From Mycobacterium sp. 852002-51057_SCH5723018 (GTDB lineage: Bacteria > Actinomycetota > Actinomycetes > Mycobacteriales > Mycobacteriaceae): a DNA stretch of 64,000 nucleotides. The DNA is taken from positions 1-64,000 of the forward strand of contig NZ_LZIR01000059.1 of NCBI RefSeq assembly GCF_001667035.1, read 5' to 3'. The notes beneath the pieces are model-generated. The model had not been told where the DNA came from. It ran no database searches and saw nothing but the letters and a program-made list of their open reading frames with translations. Positions 1-9,697 of the stretch are shown piece by piece; within the stretch, counting starts at the first letter, position 1; each line of letters opens with the position of its first letter. The translations under genes were made by a program, and so were the position numbers.

Positions 1-157
1 ATACCAAGGGCCCATACCCAGCCATCAACACTCCCCAAATCACGAAGTGTTGCAACCATCCCTAGAACTCAAGGGCGGGTCGCGTCGTGGATTGCACGCT
101 CGCGGAATAACTTTCAAAACCCCTGAGCTGGTGGCGCTTTCAGCGCTATGGGGCAGC
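1..157. other. Left-edge non-coding stretch downstream of hypA
   Basis: No convincing complete gene lies here. On the minus strand an ATG at 25 follows a GGGGAG-like ribosome site, so a gene reading leftwards out of the window may begin there. Only eight codons are visible and it cannot be identified. Positions 94-105 match one arm of the palindrome seen between cobO and cobB. Confidence 0.3.
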
Positions 158-493
158 CTACGAGACGTCGAGCGATGTCACCAGAAATTCGTTGCCATGC
201 AGCACCTCAACGTCGGGGCTGTCGCAGCGCGGGCACCAGATCGACCAGGCCGAGGTGATCTCCGACTGCCGCCCGCAGGAACGGCATTTCACTTCGGCGC
301 CGACGCACTCGAGTTCCAGCTCGGCATCCGGCATGTCCTCGGCGTCGCGGACCAGCGACCAGCAGAAGGACAGCGATTCCGGAACCACCTGCCGCAGGGC
401 ACCGATCCGCACGCGCACCACCTCGACGTGGCGGCCGCCGGCGTGCGTCTTGACCAGATCGGCGATCGCTTGGCACAGCGACAGTTCATGCAT
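158..493 (-). CDS. hypA: HypA, nickel metallochaperone for [NiFe] hydrogenase maturation
   Basis: This 111-residue protein has the usual length of HypA. The family delivers nickel to the large subunit of [NiFe] hydrogenase, normally together with HypB, in the cytoplasm. The N-terminal Met-His-Glu nickel motif is intact (His2), and the zinc site is two CxxC pairs at Cys70/73 and Cys87/90. The ATG at 493 is chosen because it places His2 correctly. No hypB follows within the 157 bases left in the window. The divergent neighbour is a Fur-family regulator, which fits metal-dependent control, but that link is inferred. Confidence 0.93.
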   Translation of the reverse strand: MHELSLCQAIADLVKTHAGGRHVEVVRVRIGALRQVVPESLSFCWSLVRDAEDMPDAELELECVGAEVKCRSCGRQSEITSAWSIWCPRCDSPDVEVLHGNEFLVTSLDVS

Positions 494-603
494 CGCCGAT
501 CACCGGCGTCCGCCCGGGAGCCTGCCCCGTGAGCCCCATGAGCACTGTCTACACCCAGACGGTCGGCCGGGCGCGTTGCCCGCGGGAACTGGCAATCCCG
601 GGT

Positions 604-1110
604 ATGGGGCGCGACACTGAACGGGTGACGCCTAAGCCGTCAGCGCTCGACCCCGCCGTCACCGAGCGGATCGGTGACTACCTGCGCGCCCGCGGACTGC
701 GGCGGATGGCGTCGCGGATCCAGGTGCTGGCGGTGCTCGAGCCCGTCAACGGTCACCTACCGGTGGCCGAGATCCACCAGCGGGTGCGCGCGTGCCTGCC
801 GCCCGGCGCCCAGCCGCCCGACGTGGCGACCATCTACCGCACGGTGACCACCCTGGTCGACCAGGGCTTGCTGCACGCGCTCACGCTCGACGGCGGCGTC
901 ACCACGTACGGCCTGGCCACCGCCCCCCACCACCACGCGGTGTGCACGCGGTGCGGCTCGATCATCGAGGTGCCCGCCCGGCAGCTGAGCTCGGCGCTCG
1001 AGCACGCGATGGCGGGCAGCTCGTTCTCCCTGTCGGAGGCCGCCGGACTGACGCTGCGCGGACTGTGCCCGCAATGCCAGGGCGACGACGCGTCAGCCCA
1101 GGTTCAGTAG
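604..1110 (+). CDS. Fur-family metalloregulator
   Basis: This is a ferric-uptake-regulator family repressor of about 168 residues. The N-terminal winged helix ends near the TIYRTVTTL segment. The C-terminal metal-binding dimerisation domain carries a His-His-His run followed by CxxC (about residues 109-117), and a second CxxC at about 155/158 typical of the structural zinc site. Starts at 529 (ATG), 604 (ATG) and 625 (GTG) are all possible, and none has a strong ribosome site; 604 is a compromise. It is divergent from hypA, so a nickel-responsive (Nur-like) role is attractive, but the sequence does not fix the metal. Its 3' end overlaps the convergent mtr gene by 18 bases. Confidence 0.85.
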   Translation: MGRDTERVTPKPSALDPAVTERIGDYLRARGLRRMASRIQVLAVLEPVNGHLPVAEIHQRVRACLPPGAQPPDVATIYRTVTTLVDQGLLHALTLDGGVTTYGLATAPHHHAVCTRCGSIIEVPARQLSSALEHAMAGSSFSLSEAAGLTLRGLCPQCQGDDASAQVQ

Positions 1111-2472
1111 CGCGTTTTCGACCACCTCGGGCAGCGCCGGGTGAATCCAGTACTGACCGCGGGCCACCTCCGCGGCGGTCAGCCCGAAGCTCATCCCCTG
1201 GATCAGCGGCTGGATGATCGACGATGCCTGGTGACCCATGATGTGGGCGCCCAGCAGGCACCCGCTGTTGCGCTCGCCGATGAGCTTGACGATCCCGGTG
1301 GTGTCCTCCATCGCCCAGCCGTAGCCGACGTCGCCGTAGTTCTGGATCGCCACCGAAATGTCGAATCCCCGTGCGATGGCCTGGTTTTCGGTCAGCCCGA
1401 CGGTCGCCAGCTGCGGGTCGGTGAAGACCGCCGACGGCACGAAGCGGTGATCGGTCCTGACCATGGCGTCGGTGTCGTCCCAGTCGCGCAGCAGGTTGTG
1501 CTGCACGACGCGGGCCTCGTGGTTGGCGACGTGCTTGAGCTGATGCGGCGACGAGACGTCACCGAGCGCGAAAACGTCGCGGGCCGAGGTTCGTTGGTAT
1601 TCGTCGACCGCCACCCGGCCGTTCTCGACGTCGACGCCGGCCTGCTCGGCGTCCAGCAGATCGGCGTTGGATATCCGGCCGGTCGCCACCAGGAGCAGAT
1701 CGGCGTTGATCGTGCTCCCGTCGTCGAGCTCCAGGGCGACGCCGGAGCCGCGGTTCGCCGCACGCACGACGTTGCGGTGCGTGCGCAGCTCCCACTTGGT
1801 CGAGGCGATTCGGGTGAACCGTTCGCAAATGGTGTCGTCGAAATGCCGCAGCAGCGTGGCGCCCCTGATCACCAGGGTGACCCGCGTGCCGAGCGCGGAG
1901 AAGACATGCGCGAATTCGGCTGCCACGAAGCCGCTTCCGATGATCACGAGGTGCTCGGGCAGCTCGGCGATCCGCATGACGGTGTCGCTGGTGTGATAGC
2001 GGACGCCGGATGCCAGGATCGCCGACGGGATCACCGGGCGCGAGCCCGCCGCGATGACCACCTGATCGGCGGCGAATTCTTCGCCGGCGCCGGTGCGCAA
2101 CAGGTAGCGGCCGTCGGGCTGCACCGGCCCGAACCGGGCGTGCTCGGGATACACGTCGATGTTGGGGGACGAGCGGCGATAGTCCTCGCCGCTGAGTGAG
2201 ATCGGGTCGATGCGGCCGAAGACGCGCGAAACGATGTCGTCCCAACGCACCCGGTCGACGTGCGCGTCGATCCCGTACCGTGCCGCGCCCCGGACGGTGG
2301 CGGCGACCTCGGCGGCGTAGACGAACATCTTCGTCGGGATGCATCCGACGTTCAGGCAGGTCCCGCCGAAGGCGCCCTGCTCGCAGATCGCCGTCCGCTT
2401 GCCGGCGTAGCGGTCGTCGAGAATGCTGTTACCCGAGCCGGTTCCGATGATCGCGAGGTCGTAGGTTTCCAT
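1093..2472 (-). CDS. mtr: Mycothione reductase
   Basis: This is a 459-residue flavoprotein disulfide reductase that uses NADPH to reduce mycothione (the mycothiol disulfide), the actinobacterial counterpart of glutathione reductase. The FAD-binding GTGSGN loop lies at residues 10-15, and the redox-active pair in GGTCLNVGC is Cys39/Cys44. A second nucleotide-binding GSGF loop is mid-protein, and the C-terminal HPALPEVVE carries the catalytic His-Glu. The ATG at 2472 gives METYDLAIIG and the same length as the M. tuberculosis protein; an upstream in-frame ATG at 2487 would only add five residues. The upstream hydrolase gene ends 11 bases before this start, so the two are probably cotranscribed. 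Confidence 0.97.
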   Translation of the reverse strand: METYDLAIIGTGSGNSILDDRYAGKRTAICEQGAFGGTCLNVGCIPTKMFVYAAEVAATVRGAARYGIDAHVDRVRWDDIVSRVFGRIDPISLSGEDYRRSSPNIDVYPEHARFGPVQPDGRYLLRTGAGEEFAADQVVIAAGSRPVIPSAILASGVRYHTSDTVMRIAELPEHLVIIGSGFVAAEFAHVFSALGTRVTLVIRGATLLRHFDDTICERFTRIASTKWELRTHRNVVRAANRGSGVALELDDGSTINADLLLVATGRISNADLLDAEQAGVDVENGRVAVDEYQRTSARDVFALGDVSSPHQLKHVANHEARVVQHNLLRDWDDTDAMVRTDHRFVPSAVFTDPQLATVGLTENQAIARGFDISVAIQNYGDVGYGWAMEDTTGIVKLIGERNSGCLLGAHIMGHQASSIIQPLIQGMSFGLTAAEVARGQYWIHPALPEVVENALLNLG

Positions 2473-2483
2473 GGTCTTGGCCG

Positions 2484-3584
2484 TCACCCCTTCCGCGAAG
2501 GTGCCGAGGCTTCGGTATTAGCGGTATTAGCGGGGCCGGCCGTGTTGTCGGTGCTGAGAATGCTGAGGTAGCTGTCGAGCCACGAGTCGAGTTCGCGGTA
2601 GGCCGCCTGGCGCGGCCGCGTCAGCGACAGGAACACGTCGTGCTTGGCGTCGGCCACCGGGACGATGGTGCTGCGGTTCCCGATGCAGCCCGCCCACCGG
2701 GCGACCTGGGTGACATCGAGCACCGCGTCGCCGCATTGCATGGACGCCGCATCGCTGCTTTCGGGGACGGTGTGATCCGAACGCAGGATCAGGTTCGGCA
2801 CGCCGACGTCGAGCCCGCGATGCAGCCGGGCCTGCCCGCGCCGGATCGCGTGCAGCCAGCCCGCGGTGATCGGGAAGCCGCCCACCGGTTTCCACTGCAG
2901 GTTGTAGTCGAACTCGCCGTGGTAGTCGCGGTGCAGGGTGGTGCCGTAACCGCCGTCGGTGGGCGAGCGCACCACGCCCTTGGACCGCACCCGCGACAGG
3001 CCGGCGATCAGCGCCGAGGTCACCGGCAGGCGCAGCACCGCAGGGCCCTGCAGGTCCAGAAACGGGCTGTTGAGCACCAGGCCGCTGACGGCGGCGTGCG
3101 CGGCGGGATTGCGCCGACGTAGCCGATCCAGCCACAGCGACACGATGAGTCCGCCGGAGGAGTGGCCGTACACCAGCACGCGGGTGGGCCGGCCGCCCTC
3201 TTGGACGATCGACAAGGCGTGTTCGAGTTCGGCGTCGTATTGGGTGAGGTCGGTGATGAAGTGAGGGGTCTGGCCGTCGCGGCACGATCGGCCGCACTTC
3301 TGTAGGTCCAGCGCGTAGAAGGTGAAGCCGCGCTCGGCGAAGTGATCGGCCAGCGCCGTGTTGAAGAAGTAGTCGGTGTAGCCGTGCACCGCCAGCACCG
3401 CGTGGCCGGCCCCTGAGGCCGCCGAGGTCGCTGTGGCCACTGAGGTCGCTGGGGCCTGGTCGCCGAGTCGGACCAGAGTTGCCACGATGTCGCCCTCGCC
3501 GGCCGGATCGGACCCGAGCGGGATCGTGCGCTGCCAATAGCCGGGCAGCACATCGGGCACCCAGCCAGTCACCCCGCCGCTCAC
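2484..3584 (-). CDS. Alpha/beta hydrolase (lysophospholipase-like)
   Basis: This 366-residue alpha/beta-hydrolase corresponds to Rv2854 by position next to mtr. The nucleophile elbow G-H-S-S-G is at residues 140-144 with Ser142 as the likely nucleophile. An HGYTDYF oxyanion-region segment lies near residue 67, and a late DAKHDVFLS segment probably supplies the catalytic His. This layout fits serine lipases and monoacylglycerol-lipase-like enzymes, but the substrate is unknown. There is no clear signal peptide. Residues 46-60 are a low-complexity Ala/Thr/Ser stretch. It lies directly upstream of mtr. Confidence 0.85.
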   Translation of the reverse strand: MSGGVTGWVPDVLPGYWQRTIPLGSDPAGEGDIVATLVRLGDQAPATSVATATSAASGAGHAVLAVHGYTDYFFNTALADHFAERGFTFYALDLQKCGRSCRDGQTPHFITDLTQYDAELEHALSIVQEGGRPTRVLVYGHSSGGLIVSLWLDRLRRRNPAAHAAVSGLVLNSPFLDLQGPAVLRLPVTSALIAGLSRVRSKGVVRSPTDGGYGTTLHRDYHGEFDYNLQWKPVGGFPITAGWLHAIRRGQARLHRGLDVGVPNLILRSDHTVPESSDAASMQCGDAVLDVTQVARWAGCIGNRSTIVPVADAKHDVFLSLTRPRQAAYRELDSWLDSYLSILSTDNTAGPANTANTEASAPSRKG

Positions 3585-3696
3585 GAGGCCAGCTTAAAGG
3601 TGTTGCTGGTTACAGGGAGGCCGCATGACGCTAGTGCCCGGATTGCGTCGGGATAACCTGGGACCGGCGCTCCCCGAGGGAAGGACCAGCGATCCG

Positions 3697-5184
3697 GTGG
3701 CACAGCTAGCCAGGACGGCACGCACCGACGTCGTGCTGGTGGGCGCCGGGATCATGAGCGCCACGCTGGGGGCGTTGCTGCGGCGGCTGGAACCGGAGTG
3801 GTCGATCACCCTGATCGAGCGGCTGGACGCGGTCGCGGCCGAAAGCAGCGGCCCCTGGAACAACGCCGGCACCGGGCATTCCGCGCTGTGCGAGCTGAAC
3901 TACACCCCGCAGAACCCCGACGGGTCGATCGACATCAGCAAAGCCGTCCGCATCAACGAGCAGTTCCAGGTGACCCGCCAATTCTGGGCGTACGCCGTCG
4001 AGAACGGCATCCTGACCGATCGCGGCTTCTGTAACCCGATCCCGCACGTCAGCTTCGTGCACGGGGCGCAGCGCGTCGACTACCTGCGGCGGCGCCAGCG
4101 GGCGCTGGCCGACAACCCGCTGTTCGCGCGGACCGAATTGATCGACCATCCGGACGAGTTCGCGCGCCGGCTGCCGTTGATGGCGGCCAAACGCGACTTC
4201 TCCGAGCCGGTCGCGCTCAACTGGGCCCCCGACGGCACCGACGTCGACTTCGGTTCGCTGTCGCGACAGCTCATCGGTTTTTGCGTGCGGGGCGGCACCA
4301 CCGCGCTGTTCGGTCACGAGGTGCGCAACCTGACCCGCCAATCCGACGGCAGTTGGACGCTGCTGGTCGGCAACCGCCGCACCGGCGAAAAGCACCGGTT
4401 GAATGCCAAATTCGTCTTTGTCGGCGCCGGGGGCGACGCGCTGCCGCTGTTGCAGAGGTCGGGCATCAAGGAGGTCAAAGGCTTTGCCGGCTTCCCGATC
4501 GGCGGCCGGTTCCTGCGCACCGACAACCCCGCGCTCACCGCCGCCCACCGCGCCAAGGTGTACGGCGTGCCTGCGCCGGGGGCCCCGCCGCTCGGCGCGC
4601 TGCATCTGGACCTTCGGTTCGTCAACGGCAAGTCGTGGCTGGTGTTCGGGCCCTACGCCGGCTGGTCGCCGAAGTTCTTGAAACACGGCCGCCTCACCGA
4701 TCTGCCCCGCTCGATCAAGGCAGACAACGTGCTGTCGATGCTCGGCGTCGGGGTGACCCAGCGCAAGCTGGTCGACTACCTGATCGGCCAGCTGCGGCTC
4801 TCCGAGCCCGACAGGGTGCGGGCGCTGCGCGAATTTGCCCCCAGCGCAACCGATTCCGACTGGGAGCTGACGGTGGCCGGCCAGCGGGTGCAGGTCATCC
4901 GTCCGGACAGGCGCAAGGGCGGGGTGCTCGACTTCGACACCACCGTGCTCAGTGCCGCCGACGGGAGCATCGCCGCGCTGTTGGGCGGCTCCCCGGGGGC
5001 GTCGACCGCCGTGCCGGCCATGCTCGACGTGCTGCAGCGCTGCTTCGCCGATCGGTACCGGTCGTGGTTGCCGGCGTTGAAGGAGATGGTGCCGTCTTTG
5101 GGGGTGGAGTTGTCCGGTGAGCCCGCGCTCTTCGGCGAGGTGTGGTCGTGGGGGACCAAGGTGTTGCAGCTGGAGGCTTCATGA
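3697..5184 (+). CDS. mqo: Malate:quinone oxidoreductase
   Basis: This is a 495-residue FAD enzyme that oxidises malate to oxaloacetate and passes electrons to menaquinone at the inner membrane face. The FAD loop [13 protein letters not shown] is close to the N-terminus, and the family signature [17 protein letters not shown] follows. The GTG at 3697 is preferred because it gives an N-terminus like that of M. tuberculosis ([13 protein letters not shown]) and follows an AAGG ribosome site; an ATG at 3625 would add 24 residues. A MIRU repeat starts at its stop codon and couples it to the next gene. Confidence 0.95.
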   Translation: MAQLARTARTDVVLVGAGIMSATLGALLRRLEPEWSITLIERLDAVAAESSGPWNNAGTGHSALCELNYTPQNPDGSIDISKAVRINEQFQVTRQFWAYAVENGILTDRGFCNPIPHVSFVHGAQRVDYLRRRQRALADNPLFARTELIDHPDEFARRLPLMAAKRDFSEPVALNWAPDGTDVDFGSLSRQLIGFCVRGGTTALFGHEVRNLTRQSDGSWTLLVGNRRTGEKHRLNAKFVFVGAGGDALPLLQRSGIKEVKGFAGFPIGGRFLRTDNPALTAAHRAKVYGVPAPGAPPLGALHLDLRFVNGKSWLVFGPYAGWSPKFLKHGRLTDLPRSIKADNVLSMLGVGVTQRKLVDYLIGQLRLSEPDRVRALREFAPSATDSDWELTVAGQRVQVIRPDRRKGGVLDFDTTVLSAADGSIAALLGGSPGASTAVPAMLDVLQRCFADRYRSWLPALKEMVPSLGVELSGEPALFGEVWSWGTKVLQLEAS

Positions 5185-5235
5185 GGCGCGCCGGCGACGA
5201 TGCAGAGCGAAGCGATGAGGAGGAGCGGCGCCATG
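5181..5235 (+). repeat. MIRU (mycobacterial interspersed repetitive unit), copy 1
   Basis: This roughly 54-bp element spans exactly from the mqo stop to the GNAT start. It contains the core GGCGACGATGCAGAGCG and the GAGGAGGAGCGGCGCC tail, which supplies the ribosome site for the GNAT gene. An ATG at 5181 overlaps the mqo TGA and opens a 19-codon ORF (to 5240) that runs across the next start, as expected for MIRU elements that couple translation. Two related copies lie at 17496-17635. Confidence 0.85.
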
Positions 5236-5703
5236 AGTGAAACCTTGCGGCGCTCTTGGTCCAAAGACCTTGACGCCCCGACGCTTTACGAGCTGCTCAA
5301 GCTGCGGGTGGAGGTGTTCGTCGTCGAGCAGGCCTGCCCGTACCCGGAGCTCGACGGGCGTGACCTACTCACCGAGACGCGCCACTTCTGGTTGGAAACG
5401 CCCGACGGCGAGGTGATCTGCACCCTGCGGTTGATGGAGGAGCACGCCGGGGGCGAGAAGGCGTTCCGCATCGGGCGGCTGTGCACCAAGCGCAGCGCGC
5501 GCGGGCAGGGCCACACCACGCGGCTGCTGCGCGCCGCGCTGGCCGAGGTCGGCGACTACCCGTGCCGGATCGACGCGCAGACCTACCTGGCCGACATGTA
5601 CGCCCAGCACGGATTCGTCCGTGACGGCGACGATTTCCTCGACGACGGCATCCCCCACGTGCCGATGCTGAAGCGCGGCTCCGGGCTGGGGGAGCTGCCG
5701 TGA
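5233..5703 (+). CDS. GNAT-family N-acetyltransferase (ElaA-like)
   Basis: This 156-residue acetyl-CoA-dependent acyltransferase corresponds to Rv2851c. The fold signature is visible as [20 protein letters not shown], where R-G-Q-G-H forms the acetyl-CoA pyrophosphate loop (around residues 92-96). The N-terminal half matches the ElaA subfamily ([16 protein letters not shown]). The ATG at 5233 is chosen because it follows the GAGGAGGAG ribosome site at the end of the MIRU repeat and matches the expected length. Its stop overlaps the GTG start of the chelatase gene. The acceptor substrate is unknown. Confidence 0.9.
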   Translation: MSETLRRSWSKDLDAPTLYELLKLRVEVFVVEQACPYPELDGRDLLTETRHFWLETPDGEVICTLRLMEEHAGGEKAFRIGRLCTKRSARGQGHTTRLLRAALAEVGDYPCRIDAQTYLADMYAQHGFVRDGDDFLDDGIPHVPMLKRGSGLGELP

Positions 5704-7556
5704 AGCCCTATCCGTTCAGCGCCATCGTCGGGCACGATCAACTGCGGCTCGCGCTGCTGTTGTGCGCCGTGCGCCCCGAGATCGGCGGCGCGCTGATCCG
5801 CGGCGAGAAGGGCACCGCCAAGTCGACGGCGGTGCGGGGGCTGGCGGCGTTGCTGTCCGCCGCGACCGGCAGCGACGGTGGTGGTTCGGGGAGCGGCCTG
5901 GTCGAAATGCCGCTCGGCGCAACCGAAGACCGCGTGATCGGCTCGCTGGACCTGCAGCGGGTGCTGCGCGACGGTGAGCACGCGTTTTCGCCGGGGCTGC
6001 TGGCCCGCGCCCACGGCGGCGTGCTCTACGTCGACGAGGTCAACCTGTTGCACGACCACCTGGTGGACGTGCTGCTCGACGCCGCGGCGATGGGGCGGGT
6101 GCACGTCGAGCGTGACGGCATCTCCCATTCGCACGAGGCCCGGTTCGTGCTGATCGGCACGATGAACCCGGAGGAGGGCGAACTGCGTCCGCAACTGCTG
6201 GACCGGTTCGGTCTCACCGTCGACGTGCACGCGTCGCGCGACGTCGACGTGCGCGTGCAGGTCATCCGGCAGCGGATGGCCTACGAGGCCGATCCCGACG
6301 CGTTCGCCGAGCGCTACGCCGACGCCGACGCCGAGCTGGCCCGCCGGATCGCCGCGGCCCGCGCCGTGGTCGATGATGTGGTGTTGCCGGACAACGAGTT
6401 ACGGCGCATCGCCGCGTTGTGCGCGGCGTTCGACGTCGACGGCATGCGCGCCGACCTGGTGGTGGCCCGCACCGCCGTCGCGCACGCCGCCTGGCGTGGG
6501 GCCCGCGTCGTCGAGGAGCAGGACATCCGGGTGGCCGCCGAGCTGGCCTTGCCGCACCGGCGCCGGCGCGACCCCTTCGACGATCCCGGCATCGATCGCG
6601 ATCAGCTGGACGAAGCCCTGGCGCGCGCCGGCGCCGAAGACTCGACACCCGAACCCGAGCCCGATCCCGACCCGCCCGGCGGCGGGCAGTCGCCCGGCGC
6701 GGATGCCGCTCCGCAACAACAGCATTCGAATGCGATACCCACACAAGCGACGAGGCCCAGCGCGCCGCCGGCGACGGTCTTCCGCGCCCGGGCGCTGACG
6801 GTTCCGGGCGTCGGCGAGGGCGCCCCGGGCCGACGGTCCCGGGCCCGCAACGCTTCTGGCAGCGCGATGGCGGCGGCCGACGGGAACGACCCGGGCGCGC
6901 ACGGGCTGCACCTGTTCGCCACCCTGCTCGCGGCCGCCGAGCGCGCCGGGGCGGGCCCGCTGCGGCCGGAGCCGGACGACGTGCGCCGCGCCATCCGCGA
7001 AGGCCGCGAAGGCAATCTGGTGATCTTCGTCGTTGACGCCTCGGGCTCGATGGCCGCCCGCGACCGCATGGCCGCGGTGAGCGGCGCCACCCTGTCGCTG
7101 CTGCGCGACGCCTACCAGCGCCGCGACAAGGTCGCGGTCATCACGTTCCGCCAGCAGGGGGCGCGGCTGCTGCTCCCGCCGACGTCGTCGGCGCACATCG
7201 CCGGCCGGCGACTGGCCCGCTTCGACACCGGCGGCAAGACCCCGCTGGCCGAGGGCCTGCTGGCCGCCCGCGAGCTGATCATCCGGGAAAAGGCGCGCGA
7301 CCGCGCGCGCCGTCCGCTGGTGGTGGTGCTCACCGACGGGCGCGCCACCGCCGGCCCGGACCCGTTGGGCCGCACTCGGATCGCGGCGGCCCGGCTGGTC
7401 GCCGAGGGTGCCGCCGCGGTGGTCGTCGACTGCGAGACGTCGTATGTGCGGCTGGGATTGGCCGGTCAACTCGCCCACCAGCTCGGCGCGCCGGCCGTAC
7501 GGCTCGAGCAATTGCGCGCCGACCACCTGACGCACGCCGTGCGCAGCGTCGCCTGA
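5700..7556 (+). CDS. Fused magnesium/cobalt-chelatase-type protein: ChlI AAA+ plus ChlD VWA domain
   Basis: This 618-residue protein corresponds to Rv2850c. The N-terminal half is a ChlI/BchI-type AAA+ ATPase with Walker [10 protein letters not shown] at residues 35-43 and a VDEVN Walker B. A Pro/Asp/Gly-rich linker follows at about 310-400. The C-terminal half is a von Willebrand A domain with the MIDAS motif DASGS at residues 446-450. Such proteins are the motor parts of metal chelatases that insert Mg2+ or Co2+ into tetrapyrroles; the large catalytic subunit (ChlH/CobN) is not in this window. It starts with a GTG inside the previous stop and is followed by cobO and cobB, which supports a role in cobalt insertion or cobalamin synthesis. 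Confidence 0.9.
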   Translation: MKPYPFSAIVGHDQLRLALLLCAVRPEIGGALIRGEKGTAKSTAVRGLAALLSAATGSDGGGSGSGLVEMPLGATEDRVIGSLDLQRVLRDGEHAFSPGLLARAHGGVLYVDEVNLLHDHLVDVLLDAAAMGRVHVERDGISHSHEARFVLIGTMNPEEGELRPQLLDRFGLTVDVHASRDVDVRVQVIRQRMAYEADPDAFAERYADADAELARRIAAARAVVDDVVLPDNELRRIAALCAAFDVDGMRADLVVARTAVAHAAWRGARVVEEQDIRVAAELALPHRRRRDPFDDPGIDRDQLDEALARAGAEDSTPEPEPDPDPPGGGQSPGADAAPQQQHSNAIPTQATRPSAPPATVFRARALTVPGVGEGAPGRRSRARNASGSAMAAADGNDPGAHGLHLFATLLAAAERAGAGPLRPEPDDVRRAIREGREGNLVIFVVDASGSMAARDRMAAVSGATLSLLRDAYQRRDKVAVITFRQQGARLLLPPTSSAHIAGRRLARFDTGGKTPLAEGLLAARELIIREKARDRARRPLVVVLTDGRATAGPDPLGRTRIAAARLVAEGAAAVVVDCETSYVRLGLAGQLAHQLGAPAVRLEQLRADHLTHAVRSVA

Positions 7557-7577
7557 ACGACCGGGAGACAACCGCCC

Positions 7578-8201
7578 ATGCCACAAGGGAAACCGCTCCA
7601 GGTGCCCGACGACGGCCTGACCACCCGGGCGCGGCGCAACACGCCGGTGCTGGCGGTGCACACCGGGCCGGGCAAGGGCAAGTCGACGGCCGCATTCGGA
7701 ATGGCGTTGCGCGCCTGGAACGCCGGCCTCAACGTGGCCGTGTTTCAGTTCGTCAAGAGCGCCAAGTGGAAGGTGGGCGAGGAGGCGGCCTTCGCCCGGC
7801 TCGGCGAGCTGCACGAGCGGCAGGGGATCGGCGGGGCCGTCGAATGGCACAAGATGGGCGCGGGCTGGTCTTGGACGCGTAAGTCGCGTAAGTCCGGCAG
7901 CGATGCCGACCACGCCGTGGCCGCGGCCGACGGGTGGGCCGAGATCTCGCGCCGGCTGGCCGCCCACCGCCACGACTTCTACGTGCTCGACGAATTCACC
8001 TATCCGCTGAAGTGGGGCTGGGTCGACGTCGACGACGTGGTGGACGTCCTGGTGGCCAGGCCCGGTCAACAGCATGTGGTGATCACCGGGCGCGACGCCC
8101 CGCCGCGGCTGATCGAGGCCGCCGACCTGGTCACCGAGATGACCAAGGTCAAGCACCCGATGGACGCGGGCCGCAAGGGCCAGAAGGGCATCGAGTGGTG
8201 A
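7578..8201 (+). CDS. cobO: Cob(I)yrinic acid a,c-diamide adenosyltransferase (CobA/CobO type)
   Basis: This 207-residue enzyme transfers the adenosyl group of ATP to cob(I)alamin precursors. The P-loop THxGPGKGKST type is seen at residues 29-37 (TGPGKGKST), near the N-terminus as usual for the BtuR/CobO family. A later DEFTYPLKWG segment matches the conserved D-E motif of the family. It lies 21 bases downstream of the chelatase gene and upstream of cobB, in a cobalamin gene block. A palindrome separates it from cobB. Confidence 0.96.
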   Translation: MPQGKPLQVPDDGLTTRARRNTPVLAVHTGPGKGKSTAAFGMALRAWNAGLNVAVFQFVKSAKWKVGEEAAFARLGELHERQGIGGAVEWHKMGAGWSWTRKSRKSGSDADHAVAAADGWAEISRRLAAHRHDFYVLDEFTYPLKWGWVDVDDVVDVLVARPGQQHVVITGRDAPPRLIEAADLVTEMTKVKHPMDAGRKGQKGIEW

Positions 8202-8226
8202 GCGCCCTCGCCGGTCCCTCCGGTCC

Positions 8227-8290
8227 CCGCGAGCGTGCGTGTTTGCACGGCGACACGCCGTGCGAGGTGTCATTCTGCGCACGCTCGCGG
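8227..8290. repeat. Nested inverted repeat between cobO and cobB
   Basis: The outer arms are perfect 13-bp inverted repeats at 8227-8239 and 8278-8290. Inside them a second perfect 8-bp hairpin (8245-8252 with 8256-8263, loop ACA) is nested, so the RNA or the extruded DNA could form a branched structure. One outer arm also occurs singly at 94-105. It looks like a dispersed palindromic element, and it could also affect cobB expression because it ends 15 bases before that start. Confidence 0.75.
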
Positions 8291-8304
8291 CAGCGGGTGG
8301 CGCG

Positions 8305-9675
8305 ATGAAGCCCGTCCCCGCGATCGTCATCGCCGCGCCCGCGTCGGGAAGCGGAAAAACCACGGTCGCAACCGGTTTGATCGGGGCGTTGCGGCGGGCC
8401 GGCCACCCGGTCGCGCCGTTCAAGGTGGGCCCGGACTTCATCGACCCCGGCTACCACGGCCTGGCCGCCGGGCGCCCGGGCCGCAACCTCGATCCGGTCC
8501 TGGTGGGGGAGCGGCTGATCGGCCCGCTGTACGCACACGGTGCCGCGGGCGCGGACATCGCCGTGGTGGAGGGCGTGATGGGGCTCTTCGACGGGCGCAT
8601 CGCAACGAGCGCGACGGCTCCCGCGGCCGGCTCCACCGCGCACGTCGCCGGCCTGCTGGGCGCCCCGGTGATCCTGGTGGTCGACGCGCGCGGCCAAAGC
8701 CATAGCATTGCCGCACTGCTGCACGGCTTTTCGACGTTCGACGCCGCGACCCGGGTGTGCGGTGTCATCCTCAACCTGGTGGGCTCGTCTCGGCACGAGC
8801 AGGTGCTGCGGCAGGCGTGCGAACAGGCCGGTGCCCCGGTGCTGGGCGCCATTCCGCGCACGGCCGAATTAGAGGTTCCGACAAGGTATCTCGGGCTCGT
8901 CACGGCCGTCGAGTACGGCCGTCGAGCGCAGGCCGCGGTCGCTGCGATGACCGACTTGGTGGCCGCACACGTCGATATCCCCGCCGTCGTCGCGGCCGCG
9001 GGATGCGGGTGCGCTGATGATCCGTGGGACCCGGCGGCGGCCGTGGGCGACGGCCGGCCCGGCCACGCCGTCGTCGCGATGGCGACCGGGAAGGCGTTCA
9101 GCTTCGGCTATGCCGAACACGCCGAGCTGCTCCGCGCCGCCGGTGCCGACGTGGCCGAATTCGACCCGCTCGCCGACGCGTTGCCCGACGGCACCGACGC
9201 GGTGCTGCTGCCCGGCGGCTTTCCCGAACAGTTCACCGCCGAACTCTCGGCCAACGCCGTCGTCCGCCGCCAGATCCACGAGCTGGCCGCCGCCGGCGCT
9301 CCCGTGCACGCCGAATGCGCCGGCCTGATCTACCTGGCCTCCGAGCTCGACGGCCACCCGATGTGCGGGGTGCTGGCGGGGTCGGCGCGCTTCACGCCGC
9401 GCCTCACGTTGGCCTATCGCGACGCCGTCGCGGTGGCCGATTCACCGCTCTACACCGTCGGCCGTCGGGCGGTCGGGCACGAATTCCACCGGACCGCCGT
9501 CACGTTCAGCAAGGGCTACCAGCCCGCGTGGGCGTACCGCGACGACGGCGCAGGCGCCGTGCGCGACGGTGTGGTGCACGCCGGGGTGCACGCGTCATAC
9601 CTGCACACCCACCCGGCCGCCGCGCCGGAAGCGGTGGTGCGCTTCGTCGCCCACGCCGCGGCCCGCGGCCGCTAG
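8305..9675 (+). CDS. cobB: Cobyrinic acid a,c-diamide synthase
   Basis: This 456-residue ATP- and glutamine-dependent amidotransferase amidates cobyrinic (or hydrogenobyrinic) acid at positions a and c. The N-terminal dethiobiotin-synthetase-like ATPase domain begins with APASGSGKTT. The C-terminal class I glutaminase domain has its nucleophile Cys at about residue 338 (HAECAGL) and a later GHEFHRT segment with the catalytic His region. The ATG at 8305 is chosen over the in-frame ATG at 8239, which would start inside the palindrome and add 22 unrelated residues. Confidence 0.95.
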   Translation: MKPVPAIVIAAPASGSGKTTVATGLIGALRRAGHPVAPFKVGPDFIDPGYHGLAAGRPGRNLDPVLVGERLIGPLYAHGAAGADIAVVEGVMGLFDGRIATSATAPAAGSTAHVAGLLGAPVILVVDARGQSHSIAALLHGFSTFDAATRVCGVILNLVGSSRHEQVLRQACEQAGAPVLGAIPRTAELEVPTRYLGLVTAVEYGRRAQAAVAAMTDLVAAHVDIPAVVAAAGCGCADDPWDPAAAVGDGRPGHAVVAMATGKAFSFGYAEHAELLRAAGADVAEFDPLADALPDGTDAVLLPGGFPEQFTAELSANAVVRRQIHELAAAGAPVHAECAGLIYLASELDGHPMCGVLAGSARFTPRLTLAYRDAVAVADSPLYTVGRRAVGHEFHRTAVTFSKGYQPAWAYRDDGAGAVRDGVVHAGVHASYLHTHPAAAPEAVVRFVAHAAARGR

Positions 9676-9697
9676 CGCCAGCTTCTAGGCTTGGCGG

